Source: Phocicoccus schoeneichii | GTDB taxonomy: Bacteria > Bacillota > Bacilli > Staphylococcales > Salinicoccaceae | NCBI RefSeq assembly: GCF_014635565.1 | Contig: NZ_BMDB01000003.1 | Coordinates: 62,001 to 126,000 of the forward strand | Reading direction: 5' to 3' | DNA: 64,000 nucleotides | Made by a program: the position numbers and the translations under genes | Shown here: positions 45,150 to 53,441 of the stretch, piece after piece | How positions within the stretch are numbered: the first letter of the stretch is position 1 | How the letters are laid out: the number at the start of each line of letters is the position of its first letter | Notes under the pieces: model-generated | The model's database searches: none | Told to the model about the DNA's origin: nothing | Seen by the model: the letters and a program-made list of their open reading frames with translations, nothing else

Positions 45150-46322
45150 TTATTCATCAAAAGAAAGACTGTTGAAAAATCGAGTTAATTCTTCTATTGA
45201 TTGAAATCTTTTTCCTTTATCTTGATTTAAACCCTTCTCCACTAAAGATTTTAAATCTTCATTATCAATATTATTAATATTAACTCTACCCGTCATCACG
45301 AATAATATAACTCTGGTTAAAGCAAAAGTTTCATGTTGGATAGTATAATTATTAAATCCCTCTGTTTGTAGAGAATGGTCATTAAAGTATCCCTTGAAAT
45401 CTGTGTTCCAACTTGTAAGTTCACTGTCAGGAATCTTTACTAATCCAAAATCAGATATTTTTACCACATTCACATCATCATATTTTTTTATCAATATATT
45501 TTTTGGACTAATATCTCTGTGTAAAAAACCTTTTGAATAAATGTATTCGAATGCTCTCAATGTTTGTCTGACAATATTTTTTCTTATATTTAAACTTAAC
45601 TTAGTGTTATTTTTATTGATATAATCATTCAAAGTCGTATCCATATATTCCATATAGTACTCATTTTTATCATGATTGTATCTATAAACTTCAACAATAT
45701 ATGGTGACTTCAATTGTCTCATCGTTTCAAACTCAAGAACAAATCTTGCAATTTCTTTTTCATTAAGATTAGACTTTGCTCTTTTTACAACAAAATTCTT
45801 TTCGTAGAGTGGATCTTTATATTTTAAAACTGTTGCATAAGATCCACTTCCTATTTTCTTTAACTGCACATTAACAGAGCTTAGTTCTGATCTTAATTCA
45901 ACAGAATCTTGCAATTTAAAAATTGATTTTGCATCAATTATTTCAATTTTATCCATATTTCTTGGAATTATACTACCCATTGAGGGTGATAAAAACTCTA
46001 AAACTTCTTTATTAATTCTATTATAGTATGCTTCAACATTGAAGTTATACAAACTATTACTTAGTGCTCTTTCTAATCCTTGAATAGTTTCGATAGCAAG
46101 TATTAATTCACGACTACTTTCTGCCCAGAAATATTCTGTCTTATCTCCAGTAGGTAAACGAGTATTCATTTTTTTATAATTGCTAATTAATAAATGATGA
46201 AGAGTTGAAAATATTTCTTGTAATTTCACATTCTTAAATGAGCTATAAAGACTCTCGTACTCTATATTTTGATTAGGTTTTAACTCACTGTTTATCTTTT
46301 CGATATAATTATTAACTTTCAA
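45150..46322 (-). CDS. Ser/Thr protein kinase associated with the restriction island
   Basis: A 390-residue protein with an unrecognised N-terminal helical region (about 1-150) and a Hanks-type kinase domain (about 155-385). Key residues are the glycine loop IGSGSYATV (157-165), Lys180, catalytic HRDISPKN (268-275) and DFG (291-293), so it should be active. There is no membrane helix or PASTA domain, unlike the housekeeping PrkC/Stk1. The start is TTG with AGGGGA. It lies 57 bp behind hsdR and before a HEPN-like gene. A defence role like that of staphylococcal Stk2 is plausible but unproven. Confidence 0.85.
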   Translation of the reverse strand: MKVNNYIEKINSELKPNQNIEYESLYSSFKNVKLQEIFSTLHHLLISNYKKMNTRLPTGDKTEYFWAESSRELILAIETIQGLERALSNSLYNFNVEAYYNRINKEVLEFLSPSMGSIIPRNMDKIEIIDAKSIFKLQDSVELRSELSSVNVQLKKIGSGSYATVLKYKDPLYEKNFVVKRAKSNLNEKEIARFVLEFETMRQLKSPYIVEVYRYNHDKNEYYMEYMDTTLNDYINKNNTKLSLNIRKNIVRQTLRAFEYIYSKGFLHRDISPKNILIKKYDDVNVVKISDFGLVKIPDSELTSWNTDFKGYFNDHSLQTEGFNNYTIQHETFALTRVILFVMTGRVNINNIDNEDLKSLVEKGLNQDKGKRFQSIEELTRFFNSLSFDE

Positions 46323-46379
46323 ATCAATATCCCCTAATTTTATTATTGTTTTATAAATAAAATTAAATGTTTCATCAAC

Positions 46380-49300
46380 TTAACCATGTTTTTCTACTTC
46401 CTGTGATCTCAACCATTTGTACATATCTTTAGCAATCAACGAGTAAACAGTATTATAATATGACTGATCTGCATCAAAAAGTTTTTTGTACGCTAGTTGA
46501 TTGTTTTCAAATTGCTGTACAATAAAGTTTTCATATTGTTCCTTGAACAAGTTTCTCTCAAACATTTCACTACTATTGTTTCTTGCCATATTTACCAACT
46601 TAGCATCAGCATTTTTTCTCAAACTATGATGCATAGTTTCAATTAAAACGCGATCAGCTTCTGTAAACCCTTCAGGAAATCGTTCATTTACTCGTTTAAT
46701 TATTTCTTCTAAGGAATCATGTTCTTCAACAGGTTTTACACTTGCATCGATACTTGCTGGATGTGCTAACTCACCGCTTCCATCATCTTCTGCTATAAGC
46801 GTTATTTCTCCCTGAAAGTCTTCTTGTAATTTGTAATATTCTAATTTTACTTTATCATCAATACTTATCTTTTCACGCTTTTTCTTGGGAATAAACTTAA
46901 GTAAGAAACCTGTAAAGATACTTTCCTCTAGTAAATCTTTATCAAAAGTTCGGTCAATTTGTGCAATGTAGTTATACCACTTATTAAAATTACGTAATGT
47001 CACCCTAAAATCATATTGCACATCTTCTTCTAGTTCCTCATAACGACCCAGTATTGGTTTGAATAAGCTGGATAATCTGCCAAGTAATCGTTCGTCTTGT
47101 TTATTACCCGCTTGTTCATTTATTTTCATTACTTGTTTAATGTCGTCATCATTAAAAACATAAAACTTTCTTAATTTACTCTGCGTATCGTAAATAAGGT
47201 TAATATTAATTTCCTCTTTTAATGATGTCGCTTCATAAAAAGGCTGGAAAGCTTCAAATATTTCTTCCTCTGTATTGACAAAGTCTAAAACAAAAGTATC
47301 TTTTTTGCCTGGCATGGTTCTATTTAAGCGCGATAAAGTTTGTACTGCTTTCACACCACGTAATTTCTTATCGACAAACATCGTGTGGAGTAATGGTTCA
47401 TCAAAGCCTGTTTGATATTTCTCTGCAACGATCAGTAAATTAAAATCATCGCTATGGAAAGTATCTTTCAATTGATTTTCTTGAATTCGTTCTCCAGACT
47501 TTGTGATGTTAAGTTTTGGTTCTGTATACTCTTCACCATCATCATTTACTATTCCAGAAAATGCGACAAGTACATCTAAATCATCATAACCTTTTTCTTC
47601 AATATATTGCTTAAATTCCTTCATATAGCGGACCGCATGTAATCTAGATGATGTGACTATCATTGCTTTTGCTCGTCCATTTATCGCTTTTTTAGTTACT
47701 TCTCTAAACTGTTCAATGATAATTTCTGTTTTCTGCCTTAATACCCATGGATGGAAGGACTGATATCTAGCAATCGCCCGGACAGCCTCTGTTTTTGGTA
47801 ATTCAGGATTTTCTTCTATTTCTTTTGCTATACGATATGACGCCTTATAGGTCATATAGTTGTTTAAGACATCTAAAATAAACCCTTCTTCTATCGCTTG
47901 ACGCATTGAGTAAATATGAAAAGGTCGATAGCTACCATCTTTTTGCCTTGCCCCAAACATTTCAATCGTTTTTTCTTTCGGTGTAGCTGTAAAGGCAAAG
48001 AAACTCAAATTGTTATGCTGACCTTGCGAAAGTAGTGTTTTCACAAGTTGATCTTGATCATCTAAAGATTGGTTTTCGATTGCTTCTTCAATTTCTTGAT
48101 ATTCCTTTAAGGATGCCTCCTTATCTGCTAAAGCTTGCTTTAACTTTTGCGCACTTGAACCAGTTTGAGAGGAATGTGCTTCATCAATAATGATGGCAAA
48201 ATTTCTTCCCGCTACACTATCTATCTCTTCGTATATGACAGGAAATTTTTGCAAGGTTGTAATGATAATCTTTTTTCTATCATTTATAGCATCTTTTAAA
48301 TGTTGGGACGTTTTATTATCACCGATTGTTTCAACTTGACCAGTCGTATGTTCAAAACTGAGTAATGTATCTTGCAACTGCCTATCTAAGACAGTTCGGT
48401 CTGTCACGATAATGATAGAGCTATAGATTGGCTCATCCTCTTGATTATGTAAAGAAGCCAAATGATAAGCTAGCCAGGCGATACTATTAGATTTTCCTGA
48501 CCCTGCTGAATGTTGAATTAAATAATTTTTTCCAGAGCCATATTCCTTCGTATCTGCAACTAACTTTTTCACGACATCTAGCTGGTGATAACGCGGGAAG
48601 ATAAGAATATTCTTCTTCACTTCTAGGTTCATAAACCGTTCAATAATATCCATGAGTTGATTGCGCTTTAAGACTTCTTCCCATAAATAAGCAGTTGGAT
48701 ACCCTTCAGGATTAGCTGGATTTCCTGCACCACCAACATTCCCAGGACCGTTTGACCCTTGATTAAATGGAAGAAAATATGTCTTATTTCTAGCTAGTTT
48801 CGTTGTCATGTAGACATCGTAATGATCTACCGCAAAATATACGAGAAAACGTGTATTAAACTGAAAAACAAGTTCTCTTGGGTCACGATTTTGTTCAAAT
48901 TGCAGTTTTGCATGTTGGACATTTTGACCTGTATATTGGTTTTTAAGCTCTAAGGCAACAAGTGGTATCCCATTTACGACGAGTACCATGTCAATCGAGT
49001 TACGATTGTTTGCACTATAATAAAATTGACGAATACAGTGAAAACGATTCGCTTCATATAATTTCAAGTTATCGTAACTGATGGAAGAAACGGGACGGAA
49101 ATAAATGACACGGAAATGAACACCACGGTCACGAATTCCCTTGCGTAGAACGTGTAGTAGACCATGTGTTGTTACTTCTTCATTAAAACGCCTTACAAAA
49201 CGGTCTTCCGCAGCTTCCTTATAAATAGAAACATACCGCTTCCAAGCACGTGGTTGGGTTTCTTGAATGAAATCAATCAAAACACTAGCATCCATTCCAA

Positions 49301-49409
49301 TAGAAGGATCATAGTTAGTATCGGCAAAAGACACAGACTGCCAACCGCCTACATTCGTTAACACAGTTTCAATATCTTGCTCAAAGCGAATTTCCTTTTT
49401 CTCTAGCAT
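46380..49409 (-). CDS. hsdR: Type I restriction enzyme, R subunit
   Basis: A 1009-residue restriction and translocation subunit. The N-terminal nuclease has the PD-(D/E)xK core ending IPLVALELKNQ (about 147-157). The motor has Walker A SAGSGKSNSIAW (about 300), DEAHSSQTG, FTATPKEKTIEMFG, and motif VI QTLSRLNRTMPGK. A helical C-terminus binds the M/S core. GGGAGG precedes the ATG, 14 bp after hsdS. Together with HsdM and HsdS it cuts unmodified DNA far from the target. It appears intact. Confidence 0.96.
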   Translation of the reverse strand: MLEKKEIRFEQDIETVLTNVGGWQSVSFADTNYDPSIGMDASVLIDFIQETQPRAWKRYVSIYKEAAEDRFVRRFNEEVTTHGLLHVLRKGIRDRGVHFRVIYFRPVSSISYDNLKLYEANRFHCIRQFYYSANNRNSIDMVLVVNGIPLVALELKNQYTGQNVQHAKLQFEQNRDPRELVFQFNTRFLVYFAVDHYDVYMTTKLARNKTYFLPFNQGSNGPGNVGGAGNPANPEGYPTAYLWEEVLKRNQLMDIIERFMNLEVKKNILIFPRYHQLDVVKKLVADTKEYGSGKNYLIQHSAGSGKSNSIAWLAYHLASLHNQEDEPIYSSIIIVTDRTVLDRQLQDTLLSFEHTTGQVETIGDNKTSQHLKDAINDRKKIIITTLQKFPVIYEEIDSVAGRNFAIIIDEAHSSQTGSSAQKLKQALADKEASLKEYQEIEEAIENQSLDDQDQLVKTLLSQGQHNNLSFFAFTATPKEKTIEMFGARQKDGSYRPFHIYSMRQAIEEGFILDVLNNYMTYKASYRIAKEIEENPELPKTEAVRAIARYQSFHPWVLRQKTEIIIEQFREVTKKAINGRAKAMIVTSSRLHAVRYMKEFKQYIEEKGYDDLDVLVAFSGIVNDDGEEYTEPKLNITKSGERIQENQLKDTFHSDDFNLLIVAEKYQTGFDEPLLHTMFVDKKLRGVKAVQTLSRLNRTMPGKKDTFVLDFVNTEEEIFEAFQPFYEATSLKEEININLIYDTQSKLRKFYVFNDDDIKQVMKINEQAGNKQDERLLGRLSSLFKPILGRYEELEEDVQYDFRVTLRNFNKWYNYIAQIDRTFDKDLLEESIFTGFLLKFIPKKKREKISIDDKVKLEYYKLQEDFQGEITLIAEDDGSGELAHPASIDASVKPVEEHDSLEEIIKRVNERFPEGFTEADRVLIETMHHSLRKNADAKLVNMARNNSSEMFERNLFKEQYENFIVQQFENNQLAYKKLFDADQSYYNTVYSLIAKDMYKWLRSQEVEKHG

Positions 49410-49423
49410 GATACTTACCTCCC

Positions 49424-50695
49424 TTACACTTCCTTTTTCCCTGTTACATATTCATAGATTAAAGACTTTTTATAGCTTTCAAGTTCTTCAATTACTTTTG
49501 TTTTATCAGCGATCAGCTTGTCGATACGAGACGTTTGTTCGTCTAGGTAAGAGACGATTTGTTGTTGTTCATGTTCAGTAGGTATAATTAATGTTAAAGG
49601 TTTCAAAATTCCTTGTGTAATACTAAACACTTTTATTCCTTGTACTTTTTTTTGTATCTGCGCTCTGAATGCTAGTGATTCGAACAAGTATGAATAATAT
49701 AAATGGTTTATATTTTTTCTTGGTTTTAATACGACTGTATGCGAACCTGCAAAGCATTGAGCATCTCCAATGTAACAAGTAAAATTCCCCGATCCATCCA
49801 AATCTTCAGATGTATCAGCAAAAATAAAATCACCTTTTTCTATTAGTGAGTTCTCATTTTTGATTAAATATTCTTCATCTACATTTTTTACCGTATGTAT
49901 TTTGGTATCAAATCTGAATCCATACTTTGAATGTATTTCACCATAATTAATTACAGGAATGCCTTTATCTTTTAAATCACTTTTTGTAATCGTTAATCCT
50001 TTATTCAAAGTAAATTTATTTTTAATACGATTAATTGACCAATGTTTTGGTATTTTTCCAATCCACTCAATCCCACTATCTTTCATTTCCACATTTGGGT
50101 CTAACCCTTTTGTCACTGCTTCTGTGATAAGTGATTGTTTGTATTTTTTTAGTTCTTCGATGGATTGTTGAGTATTATAAATAATATTGTCAATTTTATT
50201 TGCTTTTTTCTCTAATAAATTAACTACTAGATTTTGTTCTTTATTACTTGGAAGTATTATTTTATACGAATTTAAATCTTCAATTCTCAAAGATGGTTGC
50301 ATAAACGAAGGTATTCTTGATTTTTCATAATCAAATAATCCCTGTATTAAAAAATAAAAGAAATTAATATTTAAATCCTTTTTTTTATTCATAATCAGAC
50401 AGTTTTGTGATAATGTAAATTTTCCTTTTAATATATTTAATGTCATCACCTTTGCCCCTACCGTAGTAGTAAAAAGGCATTCATCTATATCATACTCATA
50501 TTGATCTACATATCCCAAAATCCCTTCATTTAAAGTTTGCCCACTATAAACTGGGTACTTACCTTTTTCATTAACATATTCTTTAGTATATTTAGCAGCA
50601 TTTTTACCTTTTGAGAACGAAAAAAAGTTTTTAAGTTTATTTATTTCCCAATCCTCAGGTATTTCCCCAATCCATTCAATTCCGCTGTCTTTCAT
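49424..50695 (-). CDS. hsdS: Type I restriction enzyme, specificity subunit
   Basis: A 423-residue S subunit with two target-recognition domains. Each begins with nearly the same sequence (KDSGIEWIGEIPEDW at the start and KDSGIEWIGKIPKHW near residue 210) and ends in a conserved coiled coil (ELKKYKQSLITEAVTKG, ELESYKKSLIYEYVTGK). These repeats are where such genes recombine. The frame opens further upstream inside hsdM, but the ATG at 50695 lies 4 nt after the hsdM stop and matches the repeat start. The recognition sequence cannot be read from this. Confidence 0.93.
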   Translation of the reverse strand: MKDSGIEWIGEIPEDWEINKLKNFFSFSKGKNAAKYTKEYVNEKGKYPVYSGQTLNEGILGYVDQYEYDIDECLFTTTVGAKVMTLNILKGKFTLSQNCLIMNKKKDLNINFFYFLIQGLFDYEKSRIPSFMQPSLRIEDLNSYKIILPSNKEQNLVVNLLEKKANKIDNIIYNTQQSIEELKKYKQSLITEAVTKGLDPNVEMKDSGIEWIGKIPKHWSINRIKNKFTLNKGLTITKSDLKDKGIPVINYGEIHSKYGFRFDTKIHTVKNVDEEYLIKNENSLIEKGDFIFADTSEDLDGSGNFTCYIGDAQCFAGSHTVVLKPRKNINHLYYSYLFESLAFRAQIQKKVQGIKVFSITQGILKPLTLIIPTEHEQQQIVSYLDEQTSRIDKLIADKTKVIEELESYKKSLIYEYVTGKKEV

Positions 50696-50699
50696 TTTT

Positions 50700-52487
50700 C
50701 TAGTCAACGTTTTCCACATCCTTCCCTGATAGTGCTTGGAAGTTTGCGACAATTGATTCCTCTAATTTTTTGATGCGTTCAGCAATAACTTCTGATGGTT
50801 CTGGTGCTGTGTACTTATAGAAAAGTCTCGTAAAGGGAATTTCATAGCCAATTTTGTCCTTTTTTCGATCCATCCATGCATCTGGGTTGAATGGTAATAC
50901 TTCTCTCTCAAAATACGCATCTATATCTTCTTTTAAAGGAATGTCTTCTGTGTCACGTAATTTCGCATCAGGTTTTGGGTCACCGTTCTTTTTACGTTCA
51001 ATTTCTCCGTTTTCATCTTTCAGCGGACCTTCGACAGTCACACGTGTAAAACCAAATTCTTCATTATCAAAGATTTTCGATTCAACGACACGTTCATCTA
51101 AGTAATATTCATCATTAGTAAACTCTCCGTAAGCCTTGACAATCATGTCACGACATTCTTCCGAAATATCGACACGTTTTTCACCAATGTTTTTTCTGCG
51201 TTTTTCAAACATTTTCGAGGCATCAATGAGCTGCACTTTACCTTGACGTTCAGCAGATTTATTTTTCGTAACAATCCATATGTATGTTGAAATACCTGTG
51301 TTATAAAATAAATCATTGGGTAATTGAACAATTGCTTCTAACCAATCATTTTCAATGACATATTGACGAATTAAACTTTCCCCAGCTCCAGGATTGCCTG
51401 AGAATAGAGCAGAACCATTATGAATAATTGCCATTCTACCTGTTTCTTTTAATTTTGATAAACCATTTAATTGGAAGAGTAATTGCCCATCACTAATTCT
51501 TGGTAGTCCAACCCCAAATCGCCCATTTTCACCAAGTTCATGTTCAGCCTTTACAGCATTTTGGTCACCCTTCCAATCTATTCCAAATGGCGGGTTAGAA
51601 ATACAGTAGTCAAAAGTATAGCCTTCAAAGCCATCCTTGGATAAGGTACTGCCTAAGACCATGTTGTCTGGATTTCCTCCACGAATCATTGTATCAGCCT
51701 TGGCGATTGCATAGGTTTCAGGGTTTAATTCTTGACCAAATGTTGCAACTTCTGCACTTTCATTCATCTCATGAATTCGTTCTGTCATGGCTGACAACAT
51801 TTGTGATGTTCCCATCGTTTGGTCATAAACTGTCTTCACCACATCTTTTCCAGTTAAAGTATCCTGATCTTCAACTAACAATAAATCTGTCATTAAATAA
51901 ATAATATCTCGGCTTGTAAAGTGTGCCCCAGCTTCCTCGTTATAACTTTCTGAGAATTTTCTTACAAGTTCTTCAAAGACATATCCCATATCCGTACTCG
52001 TCATTTTATCTGGTCCTAGATCAACTTCTTTTTTACTAAATTCTTGAATGACATAAAAGAGTCGATCGTTTTCTGCTAAATTACTAATCTCTATATCGAA
52101 TTTAAAGTTAGCTAGAATATCCTGCATATTTTCTGAAAAGCCATTTAAATAGGCTCTAAAATTTGTTTCAATATTTGCTGGATCTGCGAGTAATGTTTCA
52201 AATGTATAAAGGTTTGTGTTGTAGAAAGAGTAGCCAGATGCTTTTGTTAGCATTCTGTTACGCATAGTATCATTCATATTTTCTGTTTTCTTTGCGACAT
52301 CTAATACAGCATCACGAGTTGGCTTTAATGTATCATGCAAGCGTTTGATCACTGTCATCGGTAAAATAACTTTACCGTACTCATGTGGTTTATAAAGCCC
52401 TCGTAAAATATCCGCAACACTCCAGATTAAGTTTGCTTGTCTTTGTACATTTATTGATGTTTGTAAGTTTCGATTAAATTCATTCAT
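50700..52487 (-). CDS. hsdM: Type I restriction enzyme, methylase subunit
   Basis: A 595-residue N6-adenine methyltransferase. It has an N-terminal HsdM helical domain (ANLIWSVADILRGLYKPHEYGKVILPM), the SAM region GAHFTSRDIIYLMTDLL, and the catalytic NPPF in DYCISNPPFGIDW. AAAGGGGC supports the ATG at 52487; the open frame starts earlier at 52583 across the promoter. It is the first gene of hsdM-hsdS-hsdR, probably continuing into the kinase and HEPN-like genes. The C-terminus runs into hsdS with a 4-nt gap. Confidence 0.95.
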   Translation of the reverse strand: MNEFNRNLQTSINVQRQANLIWSVADILRGLYKPHEYGKVILPMTVIKRLHDTLKPTRDAVLDVAKKTENMNDTMRNRMLTKASGYSFYNTNLYTFETLLADPANIETNFRAYLNGFSENMQDILANFKFDIEISNLAENDRLFYVIQEFSKKEVDLGPDKMTSTDMGYVFEELVRKFSESYNEEAGAHFTSRDIIYLMTDLLLVEDQDTLTGKDVVKTVYDQTMGTSQMLSAMTERIHEMNESAEVATFGQELNPETYAIAKADTMIRGGNPDNMVLGSTLSKDGFEGYTFDYCISNPPFGIDWKGDQNAVKAEHELGENGRFGVGLPRISDGQLLFQLNGLSKLKETGRMAIIHNGSALFSGNPGAGESLIRQYVIENDWLEAIVQLPNDLFYNTGISTYIWIVTKNKSAERQGKVQLIDASKMFEKRRKNIGEKRVDISEECRDMIVKAYGEFTNDEYYLDERVVESKIFDNEEFGFTRVTVEGPLKDENGEIERKKNGDPKPDAKLRDTEDIPLKEDIDAYFEREVLPFNPDAWMDRKKDKIGYEIPFTRLFYKYTAPEPSEVIAERIKKLEESIVANFQALSGKDVENVD

Positions 52488-52544
52488 TTGAAATGCCCCT
52501 TTAAAAATTAGAATAACTTTACGTATATATATAATTATCATATC

Positions 52545-52554
52545 ATCATATGAT
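52545..52554. promoter_or_regulatory. Palindrome in the probable hsdM promoter
   Basis: On the minus strand a TTGTAA box is followed, about 18 nt later, by TGATAAT; between them lies the perfect palindrome ATCATATGAT. The site suits an operator that controls the restriction operon, but no regulator gene is adjacent. Confidence 0.4.
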
Positions 52555-52564
52555 GTCTTTACAA

Positions 52565-52591
52565 TTTTAAAAAGACGACTCATTTTAGTCG
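52565..52591 (-). terminator. Terminator of the GNAT gene upstream of hsdM
   Basis: AGACGACT / AGTCGTCT with a 6-nt loop, followed on the minus strand by TTTTTAAAA. It separates the GNAT gene from the restriction operon. Confidence 0.8.
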
Positions 52592-52596
52592 TCTCC

Positions 52597-53067
52597 CTAT
52601 TCCCCCAAATACTTCACATACACCTGACACGGGTTCCACTCATCCCATAGTGTCGGAAATATTTCTAGCGGTTTATAGCCTACTGTTAAGTAAAATTGAT
52701 TGGTCTGATCGTATGTGTCATAGTGTCCGGTCGCCACAGTCTTCACTTGGCTATAAGTATATCCGTTTTCTTTCGCTAGTGTTTCATACGCCTCATTGAG
52801 CTTTCGACCAATGCCCAATCTATGGTATTTCTTCCTCACGCCCATTACATAAATCTCTGCACAGTCTGGACTTGTTTCTGTCAGCACAATAAACCCAGCC
52901 GCTTCATCGTCCACTTTCGCTACAATAAACGGCTTTTCTTTTGATTCTGTGACATATTCTTTCGTACTTTCTGGCAGACCAAACCATTCTGGCAAGTCTT
53001 CTAGTATCACTCGCGCAATACGTGCTTTTTGGTCTTTATCTATTACTTCTTCTAAACGTAATTCCAT
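52597..53067 (-). CDS. GNAT family N-acetyltransferase
   Basis: A 156-residue GNAT protein. The acetyl-CoA loop is VRKKYHRLGIGRKLNEAYETLA (R-x-x-G-x-G) and motif A strand EIYVMGV precedes it. The C-terminal NQFYLTVGYKPLEIFPTLWDEWNPC is typical of a staphylococcal acetyltransferase group of unknown substrate. A GGGAAGTGG site precedes the ATG. It lies upstream of hsdM on the same strand with a terminator between, so it is not part of the restriction operon. Confidence 0.85.
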   Translation of the reverse strand: MELRLEEVIDKDQKARIARVILEDLPEWFGLPESTKEYVTESKEKPFIVAKVDDEAAGFIVLTETSPDCAEIYVMGVRKKYHRLGIGRKLNEAYETLAKENGYTYSQVKTVATGHYDTYDQTNQFYLTVGYKPLEIFPTLWDEWNPCQVYVKYLGE

Positions 53068-53088
53068 ACGCCACTTCCCTATTGTCTT

Positions 53089-53244
53089 TTACACCACGTC
53101 GTCTTCGTCTTCTTCTACGTTTTGTTCGAAGTCTCCTGAGTTTTCGTCACTTTGCAATCCGCCTCTTGCGGCTATTACAAAGAGACTAAATATCGCAAGT
53201 ATCGATACAATGATCCCGATTATACTCAACTTCCCCGCCCCCAT
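53089..53244 (-). CDS. Small membrane protein with acidic tail (51 residues)
   Basis: A short gene that is easily missed. It reads MGAGKLSIIGII and continues through one hydrophobic helix (about 7-25) to an acidic tail ending EEDEDDVV. The stop lies just before the GNAT start, on the same strand. A TTG at codon 6, behind GGGGCGGGG, is an alternative start. The single-helix, acidic-tail design is common among small staphylococcal membrane proteins, but no function is known. Confidence 0.55.
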   Translation of the reverse strand: MGAGKLSIIGIIVSILAIFSLFVIAARGGLQSDENSGDFEQNVEEDEDDVV

Positions 53245-53441
53245 CGTTCTACTCTTTTAATTAATTATACCAAAACCTTTAAATTTATTGTTCAAACTTT
53301 CTGACTATTTTTATAACTTTTACGTAACCGCTTCATTTTTTTATGCTATTCTATCCTCTTTCCATTGATTTTATTACACAAAAACTCGATAATGATAAGT
53401 AAGTATGAAGTTTTAGAACTCTTGAAAGGGGTCTTGTAAAT

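Noticed and set aside
44413-52591. Integrated mobile element or SCC-like cassette
   Set aside because: The island looks acquired, but I see no integrase, recombinase, transposase or flanking att-type repeats inside the window.
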